Below, in pieces: positions 1 through 5,354 of a stretch of DNA of 5,759 nucleotides. The notes beneath the pieces are model-generated. The model was not told the origin of the DNA and made no database searches. It was given only the letters and a program-made list of their open reading frames with translations. Source of the DNA: JAXFQS01 sp051892815 (GTDB lineage Bacteria; Verrucomicrobiota; Kiritimatiellia; RFP12; DVOR01); the NCBI GenBank assembly GCA_051892815.1, contig JBJFGP010000028.1:1-5759 (forward strand), read 5' to 3'. A program made the translations under genes and the position numbers. Every line of letters begins with the position of its first letter. The first letter of the stretch is position 1.

Positions 1-1
1 T

Positions 2-2374
2 ATCTCCGGCGGAGAAGCCAAGGTCAACGCCCAACTCGCCGAGGCCCACTACCGCAAGAGCCGTATGCTCTACAAGAAGGGCAAGTACAAAGACGCCAAG
101 GCCGAAGCCAATGCCGCCCTTTCCCTCAAGCACCCCGCCGCTGAACAACAACTGAAACGCTGCGATACCGCCCTCAACGAGCCACAGGTAGCCGACAACA
201 AGTCCACCACCCCCCCGCGCATCGCCCAGGAAGACTACAAGAGCGACCGCGAACTCATTCGCCAGCGCCTCAACCGCGGTGAGCAGTATCTGATGAGCGG
301 CGAACTCGACAAGGCCATGGAGGAAGCCGAACTTGTCCTGAGCGAAAACCCCTACAACTCCGATGCCATGAGGCTTCGCCGCCGCGTCTCCGAACGCCGC
401 CGCTACCTCGCCGACACGCACGAGCGAGCCGCCACCCGGAAGAATATGATAGCCACCGTTTCCGAGACCTGGTCGCCCCGCCGGACTTACGCTATCGATA
501 GCGAAGCCGTGCGCTCCAAGCGTGGCATTGGTTCCCAGGTCACCGCCGTTGACGCGGAAAACGCCATCTCCGCCGAGAAGTTGATAGAGAAGAAACTCAA
601 TGACATCAAACTCCCCGAAGTCAGTTTCCGCCCGCCCGCGACCGTAATCGACGCTATCGACTTCTTCAACCAGCAGAGCCGCGAATACGATGACCCCGAA
701 CTTGAGGTCAGCAAGCGTGGCGTCAACTTCGTTCTCAAGCTCAACTCCGCCGCGCAGGCGTCTGCCGCCGCGCCTGCGGAAGCCGATCCTTTTGCCTCCG
801 CCACTACCGCCACGGCCCCCACTTCCACCAGTGGCGCGCCCGTGATTCCGAATATCAGCGCGCGATTCATCTCCCTTGGTGATGCGCTCAAGTTGGTCTG
901 CGATGTGACGGGCATGAAGTATATCGTCAAGAAGAATATTGTGATGGTGATGCCGTTGAACGAGCCCGAGACGGACTTCGAGACGCGTACTTACAATGTG
1001 GTTTCGTCTATGATTGAGAAGATGAAGCCGACGGAAAACTCGGTCTCCGGCAGCAGCAATGGTGGGAATGCGTTTGGCGGTGGCGGCGAGTCGGCTCAGA
1101 CGGACAGTGAGACGGAGAAGTGGAAGAAGTTCTTCGGGGATATGGGTGTGCTGTGGCCGGCACGTTCGAGCATTGCCTATATTGAGAGTGTGAGCAAGTT
1201 GCGGGTGACGAATACGCCTGAGAATCTGGCTGTTTTCGAGCAGGTTTTGCAGGATTTGAATGTGACTCCGCGGCAGATTGAGATTGAGGCGCGTTTTGTC
1301 GAGGTGTCTCAGAAGGATTTGAACTCGATGGGTTTCGAGTGGGCGCTCAACAGTGACATCAATCTCAAGGGGGATTATCTCTCTGCGGATGGCGGTGCTT
1401 CGGGGGGCAATGGTGGTTTGGGGAATATCACGCCCAATGGCGGTGCGCTTCAGGGGTCGAGCCGTCGTGCGATGCAGTTGAAGGCGGGGTCGTTCGCCAA
1501 TGGGATGCGGTTTTTGAATACGAAGGATTCGTCGGGCGAGTATGTGAATGCGGATTTGTCGGCCGAGGATGGCTTTGCTTCGTTCAATATGCGGTTCGGG
1601 GATGTTGATTTGTCGATGATTCTGCATATGCTCAGTCAGCGTTCGGACACGGATTTGCTTTCGGCTCCGAAGGTGGTGACTCGTGACAGTGTGGAGGCGG
1701 AGATGAAGGTTGTGGAGGAGTTCATCTATCCGGAGGGGTATGATGTGACGATTTCGCAGCAGGGGTCTTCGAGCGGGAGCAGCAGTTATAGCAGTTCGTC
1801 GACGGGTGAGCCGCTGGCGATTGTGCAGCCGACGGGCTTTATCACGCGTGATGTGGGTGTGATTCTGAAGGTGACGCCGCAGGTGACTCCGGATGGGCAG
1901 ATGATCAATCTGACGCTGGCGCCGGAGGTTTGCGAGTTCAAGCAGTGGTTGGAGTATGGCACTCGGTATCCGCGTTCGGTGGCGAGCGGGGAGATTAGTC
2001 CGATTACGGGCGAGCAGGTCTACAAGACGGAGTGGATTGAGGTTCCGATGAATCAGCCTCTTTTCCATACGCGCAAGGCTTCGGCGCAACTTTCGATCTA
2101 CAATGGTGCGACGGTTGTGCTGGGGGGCATGATTACGGAGAAGCGTCAGACGATTGACGACAAGATTCCGTATCTTGGGGATTTGCCGTGGATTGGGTTC
2201 TTGTTCCGGAGCAAGGCTGAGGTGAGTGACAAGCGGAATTTGCTGATTTTCGTGACGGCGCGTCTGGTGGATCCGGCGGGTCGGGCGATTATCTCGGGCG
2301 GGGATTCGATGTCGGGTGCGACTTCGGGTGGAAGTGTGACGCCGCCGCCGGCTCCGGTTCAGCAGAATCAGTAG
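2..2374 (+). CDS. Secretin (type IV pilus / type II secretion outer-membrane pore, Amuc_1098-like), 5'-partial
   Basis: Forms the multimeric outer-membrane channel of a type IV pilus or type II secretion machine. The frame is open to the left edge, so the true start is outside; the ATG at 65 (residue 1 below) is internal, and codons before it read on as a TPR-like helix. Residues 1-110 hold two TPR-like units (around LYKKGKYKDAKAEANAAL and GEQYLMSGELDKAMEEAELVL). Residues about 164-226 and 264-297 look like a split N0/STN domain separated by an Ala/Thr/Ser linker. After a Gly/Ser linker comes a secretin N1 domain at about 356-402, then the secretin barrel at about 403-735. The hallmark PYLGDLPWIGFLFR lies at 702-715 (nt 2168-2209). 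A Ser-rich insert lies at about 564-582. The last 30 residues are a Gly/Ser/Pro tail with no obvious pilotin-binding domain. The family is clear; PilQ versus GspD role cannot be settled here, so no symbol is given. Codon use changes sharply near nt 860-940. Confidence 0.93.
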   Translation: MSGGEAKVNAQLAEAHYRKSRMLYKKGKYKDAKAEANAALSLKHPAAEQQLKRCDTALNEPQVADNKSTTPPRIAQEDYKSDRELIRQRLNRGEQYLMSGELDKAMEEAELVLSENPYNSDAMRLRRRVSERRRYLADTHERAATRKNMIATVSETWSPRRTYAIDSEAVRSKRGIGSQVTAVDAENAISAEKLIEKKLNDIKLPEVSFRPPATVIDAIDFFNQQSREYDDPELEVSKRGVNFVLKLNSAAQASAAAPAEADPFASATTATAPTSTSGAPVIPNISARFISLGDALKLVCDVTGMKYIVKKNIVMVMPLNEPETDFETRTYNVVSSMIEKMKPTENSVSGSSNGGNAFGGGGESAQTDSETEKWKKFFGDMGVLWPARSSIAYIESVSKLRVTNTPENLAVFEQVLQDLNVTPRQIEIEARFVEVSQKDLNSMGFEWALNSDINLKGDYLSADGGASGGNGGLGNITPNGGALQGSSRRAMQLKAGSFANGMRFLNTKDSSGEYVNADLSAEDGFASFNMRFGDVDLSMILHMLSQRSDTDLLSAPKVVTRDSVEAEMKVVEEFIYPEGYDVTISQQGSSSGSSSYSSSSTGEPLAIVQPTGFITRDVGVILKVTPQVTPDGQMINLTLAPEVCEFKQWLEYGTRYPRSVASGEISPITGEQVYKTEWIEVPMNQPLFHTRKASAQLSIYNGATVVLGGMITEKRQTIDDKIPYLGDLPWIGFLFRSKAEVSDKRNLLIFVTARLVDPAGRAIISGGDSMSGATSGGSVTPPPAPVQQNQ

Positions 2375-2676
2375 GCAAGGTTGGTTGGGGCGGGGCTGGC
2401 CGGGTTGGGTTGGCTGGCCTCGCGTGTGGGTTGTGTCGGGGGCGTGGTGTGTTTGGGTTGGCTGGGGGGAGGTGTTTTTGTCGGCGCTGGAGGGATAGGC
2501 GTTTTTTCTTGGGTTGGGTTGCTTGGTTGGGGGGCGGGTGGTTGGCATCTTTGGGTGGAATGGGTGGGTAGGTGTTGGAACGAGTGGTTGGCAGGTGTCG
2601 GGGTGTGGGGTAGGTTGGTTTGGCGGGGCGGATGTGTTGCGGCGGGGTGGTGTGGTGCGGTTTTTCGGCTGTTCTG
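2375..2676. other. Non-coding spacer, extremely G/T-rich on the + strand
   Basis: This 302-nt spacer separates the secretin stop from coaE. Positions 2379-2469 contain no A at all (91 nt), and 2498-2546 are again A-free. By hand count, 2381-2440 has G33, T17, C10, A0. No sigma70-like -10 box can be seen, as expected with so little A. A T6 run at 2502-2507 follows only a weak 4-bp stem, so I do not call a terminator. A 98-codon frame crosses the spacer, but it starts with TTG, encodes a Gly/Trp/Val-rich low-complexity string, and exists only because stop codons need an A. I treat the region as non-coding. It may hold the 3' end of the secretin transcript and the coaE-rho promoter, but neither is visible. 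Confidence 0.7.
2387..2409 (+). other. Canonical G-quadruplex motif after the secretin stop codon
   Basis: Four G-runs lie at 2387-2390, 2392-2395, 2402-2404 and 2407-2409, with loops of 1, 6 and 2 nt. This fits the standard G3+N1-7 rule. It begins 13 nt after the secretin stop, on the coding strand, so it would also be present in the mRNA. Whether it folds, and any effect on the 3' end or on RNA polymerase, is inference. Confidence 0.5.
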
Positions 2677-3282
2677 ATGATGAGTGGTTTTTTGCGTTAT
2701 GTTCTGACTGGCGGGATTGCCAGTGGGAAGAGTTTGGCGGCGGAGATGTTTCGCGGCCGGGGGTGGCGGGTGTTGGATGCGGATGATGTGGTGCACGGGT
2801 TGGAGGGGCGCGAGGGGGCGGCGGTGGAGCCGATTCGTGCGGCGTTCGGGGATGGGGTGTTGGCGGGGGACGGGTCGGTGGATCGGCGGGCGTTGGGGGC
2901 GCGGGTCTTCGGGAATGTGGAGGATCGGCGGCGGTTGGAGGGGATTGTGCATCCGCTGGTTCGGGGGCGGTTTGCGGCGTGGTTCGAGGCGGGGGGCGGG
3001 GCGCGCTCGCTGGCGGTGGTGCCGCTGCTGTTCGAGTGCGGGTGGGAGTCGGATTTCGATGTGGTCGTGTGCGTGGCTTCGGAGCCGGTCGCACAGGTCG
3101 CCCGGCTGATGGCTTACCGTGGGCTCACGGAGCAGGAGGCTTGGGCTCGTGTCAATGCGCAGCTTCCGCTTGAGGAGAAGGTGGCTCGGTCGGACTATGT
3201 GATTCCGAACCACGGCTCGGCGGAGGCGTTTGAACAGGAGGTCCGGGCGCTGCTCGGACGAATCGAGAAGAAGGATAGATGA
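2677..3282 (+). CDS. coaE: Dephospho-CoA kinase
   Basis: Cytoplasmic kinase that phosphorylates the 3'-hydroxyl of dephospho-CoA with ATP, the last step of coenzyme A synthesis. Counting from ATG 2677 (201 aa, normal for the family), the P-loop GGIASGKS is at 12-19. The DADD segment of LDADDVVH is at 34-37, HPLVR follows in the lid region, and VPLLFE is at 115-120. The RL...R arginines are R143 and R148, and the C-terminal DYVIPNHG motif ends at G180. Two tandem in-frame ATGs (2677, 2680) both give the usual short lead into the P-loop. In-frame TTG 2620 and ATG 2632 would add an atypical Cys/Gly/Val-rich leader and are rejected. No Shine-Dalgarno is visible before either ATG. The stop overlaps the rho start by ATGA, suggesting translational coupling. 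Codon choice is strongly G-ending (GCG, GGG, CGG, TTG) in the first two thirds. Confidence 0.96.
   Translation: MMSGFLRYVLTGGIASGKSLAAEMFRGRGWRVLDADDVVHGLEGREGAAVEPIRAAFGDGVLAGDGSVDRRALGARVFGNVEDRRRLEGIVHPLVRGRFAAWFEAGGGARSLAVVPLLFECGWESDFDVVVCVASEPVAQVARLMAYRGLTEQEAWARVNAQLPLEEKVARSDYVIPNHGSAEAFEQEVRALLGRIEKKDR
2848..2874 (+). other. G-quadruplex motif inside coaE
   Basis: G-runs at 2848-2851, 2854-2857, 2865-2869 and 2872-2874 are separated by loops of 2, 7 and 2 nt. They lie within the coaE reading frame and encode the Gly-rich FGDGVLAGDG segment. The motif may be a by-product of the G-ending codon bias and the Gly residues. Confidence 0.4.
3271..3275 (+). promoter_or_regulatory. Shine-Dalgarno of rho, within the coaE 3' end
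   Basis: AAGGA lies 3, 6 and 9 nt upstream of three consecutive in-frame ATGs at 3279, 3282 and 3285. Normal spacing favours 3282 or 3285 over the ATG that makes the ATGA overlap. The site lies inside the last coaE codons, so ribosomes finishing coaE could reinitiate here. Confidence 0.55.
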
Positions 3283-5042
3283 TGATGGATGGTGAAGTTT
3301 GGTCTCCGGGCGACGGTGCCTCGGTCCCCGCTCCTCAACAGCCCGCCCCGCAGACCCCGCCGGCGCAACCTGCCGCCCATACACCTCACCCAGTGGCAAC
3401 CCCTCCAGCAGGCAGCGGCCAGGCCCATCGCCCCGCTTCCCCCGCGGCATCCGGGCGTTGGGCCGCGATGCAGGCCTTCCGTGCCCAGCAGGCCGCCCAA
3501 CTGCAGCAGCAGGCCCAGCCGCAACCTCAGCCCCAGCCCCCTCAGCAACAGCCAAAACAGAAGCCTCAACAGCCTCAGCAACCGCGTCAGGCGCGCCCCA
3601 AACGCCCTCAGCAACAGCCGAAACCGGAGTCCATTCCCGACCCGATGCAGGGCGCCAAGTCGTCCAGGTCCCGGCGTCGCGGACATCAGAACAAGGGGGG
3701 CGCGGACGAGAGTTACTCGCTCGCGCCGGTAAGCGACGAGGTCATCCAGTCCCTCCCACCCCTGCCCCCCGACGCCGAGCCCCTGACGCTCAAGGCGCTG
3801 CAGCAGATGACCCCCGATCGCTTGGTCGAACTCCTACCCACGGCTACGCCCGAAGAGATCTCGAACCTGCGTTTGCACGAGCTGATTGTCGAGGTTATCC
3901 GGCTCCATTTGCGGCGTAGGGGTGCGGTCCGCGCCGAGGGCGTCTTGGAGGTGATGAATGATGGGCACGCCTTCCTCAGGTCGGTACAGAACAACTACCT
4001 TCCTTGCCCCGAGGATGTCTATGTGGCGCCTGCCCATGTGCGGCGTTTCGGCCTTCGGACGGGGGACTGTGTCGAGGGCCCGGTGCGGGAACCGCAACAA
4101 AGGGAGAAGACCTTTGTGTTGGCTTCGGTGGACTTTGTCAATGGCAAGCCGGCGGTCGAGGCCAAACGCATCGTGCACTTCGAGAATTTGACTCCGACTT
4201 TCCCGACGCGGCGTATTCTGCTGGAGACGGAGAAGGAGGAGTACTCGACCCGTGTGATGGATGTGTTTACTCCGATTGGTTTCGGGCAGCGGGGGCTGAT
4301 TGTGGCTCCGCCGAGGACGGGTAAAACGGTTCTTCTGCAGAAAGTCGCCAATGCGATTTCGGCGAATCATCCGGAGGCGCTGCTGATTATTCTGCTTATC
4401 GACGAGCGTCCGGAAGAGGTGACGGACATGCGCCGTCATACGAAGGCGCAGGTAATCAGTTCGACTTTCGACGAGCCGACGGAGCAGCATGTGAAGGTGG
4501 CGGAGATGACCATCGAGGCGGCGAAGCGTCTGGTCGAGAATGGGAAGGATGTGGTGATTCTCTTGGACTCGATCACGCGTTTGGCGCGGGCGTACAATAT
4601 CGTCCAGGCGAACTCGGGCAAGACGCTTTCGGGCGGTTTGGATGCGGGTGCGCTGCAGGTGCCGAAGCGTTTCTTCGGGGCGGCGCGGAACATTGAGAAT
4701 GGGGGCTCTCTGACGATTCTGGCGACGGCTTTGGTTGAGACGGGCAGCAAGATGGATGATGTGATTTTCGAGGAGTTCAAGGGTACGGGCAACATGGAGT
4801 TGTGCCTCGACCGGATGCTCTCGGACAAGCGCATTTTCCCGGCAATCAATATCGAGCGTTCGGGCACGCGCAAGGAGGAACTGCTGCTGCACGCTGATGA
4901 GCTGAAGCGGATTTGGGTTCTGCGCCGGGCGCTCGGCGGAACGGTTCCGGCGGAGGCGATGGAACTGGTCCTCAAGCGGATGCGCGTGACGCGCAACAAC
5001 ATCGAGTTCTTGCTCTCGATCAAGGATGTGGGTCAGGCGTAG
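3279..5042 (+). CDS. rho: Transcription termination factor Rho with long Pro/Gln-rich N-terminal extension
   Basis: Hexameric RNA-dependent ATPase/helicase that binds C-rich nascent RNA and dislodges RNA polymerase. Length is 587 aa against about 420 for E. coli Rho; the excess is an N-terminal extension. Residues about 15-125 are Pro/Gln/Ala-rich and disordered, followed by a basic patch KSSRSRRRGHQNKGG at 127-141. The Rho N-terminal helical domain starts at about 169 (LTLKALQQM). The cold-shock-like RNA-binding domain follows (DGHAFLRSVQNNYL through RRFGLRTGDCVEG). The ATPase has Walker A APPRTGKT at 343-350 (Lys349) and Walker B VVILLDS at 425-431 (Asp430). The Q-loop and R-loop segments (SGKTLSGGLDAGAL, EEFKGTGNMEL) and the RSGTRKEELL arginine-finger region are intact. 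Compared with E. coli PPKAGKT, this has R and T in place of K and A, near residues known to affect bicyclomycin binding. Three stacked ATGs (3279, 3282, 3285) make the exact start uncertain by two codons. The 5' third is C-rich, the rest G/T-rich. Confidence 0.98.
   Translation: MMMDGEVWSPGDGASVPAPQQPAPQTPPAQPAAHTPHPVATPPAGSGQAHRPASPAASGRWAAMQAFRAQQAAQLQQQAQPQPQPQPPQQQPKQKPQQPQQPRQARPKRPQQQPKPESIPDPMQGAKSSRSRRRGHQNKGGADESYSLAPVSDEVIQSLPPLPPDAEPLTLKALQQMTPDRLVELLPTATPEEISNLRLHELIVEVIRLHLRRRGAVRAEGVLEVMNDGHAFLRSVQNNYLPCPEDVYVAPAHVRRFGLRTGDCVEGPVREPQQREKTFVLASVDFVNGKPAVEAKRIVHFENLTPTFPTRRILLETEKEEYSTRVMDVFTPIGFGQRGLIVAPPRTGKTVLLQKVANAISANHPEALLIILLIDERPEEVTDMRRHTKAQVISSTFDEPTEQHVKVAEMTIEAAKRLVENGKDVVILLDSITRLARAYNIVQANSGKTLSGGLDAGALQVPKRFFGAARNIENGGSLTILATALVETGSKMDDVIFEEFKGTGNMELCLDRMLSDKRIFPAINIERSGTRKEELLLHADELKRIWVLRRALGGTVPAEAMELVLKRMRVTRNNIEFLLSIKDVGQA
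3540..3638 (+). repeat. Three 33-nt (11-codon) degenerate repeats in the Rho extension
   Basis: The ten bases CCTCAGCAAC recur at 3540, 3573 and 3606, exactly 33 nt apart and in frame. The encoded units are PQQQPKQKPQQ (88-98), PQQPRQARPKR (99-109) and PQQQPKPESIP (110-120). Copies one and three match at 19 of 20 bases over 3539-3558 and 3605-3624. The codons before this, about 3507-3539, are a looser Gln-Pro string. The pattern suggests growth by in-frame duplication followed by divergence. Confidence 0.7.
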
Positions 5043-5050
5043 CCGGGGGG

Positions 5051-5135
5051 AAAGGTAGGTTGGAGCAGGTGGCGGTGGTTCCTATCCGGGGCCTCCGCCG
5101 CTTGCTATCTCCGGGGGTGCAAGGTGCCTACCTTT
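5051..5135. other. 85-nt element that folds as a closed three-way structure (candidate structured RNA, 3'-end element or small repeat)
   Basis: The ends AAAGGTAGG (5051-5059) and CCTACCTTT (5127-5135) are exact 9-bp inverted repeats. Inside, 5071-5082 pairs with 5088-5099 (12 positions with one T-T mismatch and two G-T wobbles) around a 5-nt loop. CTTGC (5101-5105) pairs with GCAAG (5119-5123). A competing short hairpin, AAGGT (5121-5125) with ACCTT (5130-5134), would exclude the outer stem. The element starts 9 nt after the rho stop codon. I do not recognise it as a known riboswitch or ncRNA family. Confidence 0.4.
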
Positions 5136-5187
5136 GGATGCAGGAGGTAGCCGCCTTTTGATGCCGTCGAGTTTGCAACTGTGGGGG

Positions 5188-5217
5188 CGGCGTTCGAACG
5201 GCTCGGTGTGAACGCCG
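5188..5217. repeat. 8-bp inverted repeat with 14-nt loop
   Basis: CGGCGTTC (5188-5195) and GAACGCCG (5210-5217) are exact reverse complements. The left arm also overlaps a perfect 10-bp palindrome CGTTCGAACG at 5191-5200. No U-run follows, so terminator function is not supported; a protein-binding site is possible but unproven. Confidence 0.4.
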
Positions 5218-5339
5218 ATGCGGGGAACTTGGTCTTGCCGTGCCTTGAAGAGGGCAAGAAAATCCAACTCGGGTTGACGGGGCGCGCCTGCCGGGCAGGT
5301 GGACGGTTGGACAGACTCGGGGTGGGGGCCGGGATGGTT

Positions 5340-5354
5340 TTCGGCCCGTCCGAA
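5340..5354 (-). repeat. Small hairpin directly after the GspE-type stop codon
   Basis: TTCGG (5340-5344) and CCGAA (5350-5354) form a 5-bp stem with a 5-nt loop, directly abutting the stop codon of the minus-strand gene. On the minus strand it is followed by A residues rather than U, so it is at best a weak 3'-end structure. Confidence 0.3.

Larger units (their letters stand above)
5043..5354. other. Convergent intergenic region between rho and the GspE-type gene
   Basis: This 312-nt region lies between the rho stop and the stop codon of the opposing ATPase gene, where transcription from both sides should end. It holds several inverted repeats: the branched element at 5051-5135, an 8-bp stem at 5188-5217, a 6-bp stem at 5234-5239/5253-5258, a 5-bp stem at 5287-5291/5295-5299 and a 5-bp stem at 5340-5354. 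None is followed by a U-run on either strand, so no standard intrinsic terminator can be called. AGGAGG at 5142-5147 precedes ATG 5161 by 13 nt, but that frame stops after 16 codons. No convincing gene is present. Confidence 0.6.

Noticed and set aside
2485..2507. Possible intrinsic terminator before a T6 run after the secretin
   Set aside because: Only a 4-bp stem including a wobble precedes the T-run; too weak to call.
2381..2677. 98-codon + strand frame across the secretin-coaE spacer
   Set aside because: TTG start, Gly/Trp/Val-rich low-complexity product and no ribosome-binding site. The tract lacks A, so stop codons cannot occur; the frame is a composition artefact.
2368..3555. 395-codon minus-strand frame opposite the spacer, coaE and the rho 5' end
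   Set aside because: It is antisense to two well-recognised genes, and the T-poor minus strand cannot form stops. The product is Pro/His/Arg-rich with no domain.
3834..4892. 352-codon minus-strand frame antisense to rho
   Set aside because: It lies entirely opposite the conserved Rho domains and the protein is Arg/His/Leu-rich without a recognisable fold.
5051..5135. Integron attC site
   Set aside because: The bounding inverted repeats do not match the GTTRRRY / RYYYAAC core sites and no integrase or cassette is present.
5192..5199. GTTCGAAC resembling a tRNA T-loop
   Set aside because: No acceptor, D or anticodon stems can be drawn around it.
5142..5211. Strong AGGAGG followed by ATG 5161 and a 16-codon frame
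   Set aside because: Spacing of 13 nt is too long, the frame is very short and no similarity is recognised.
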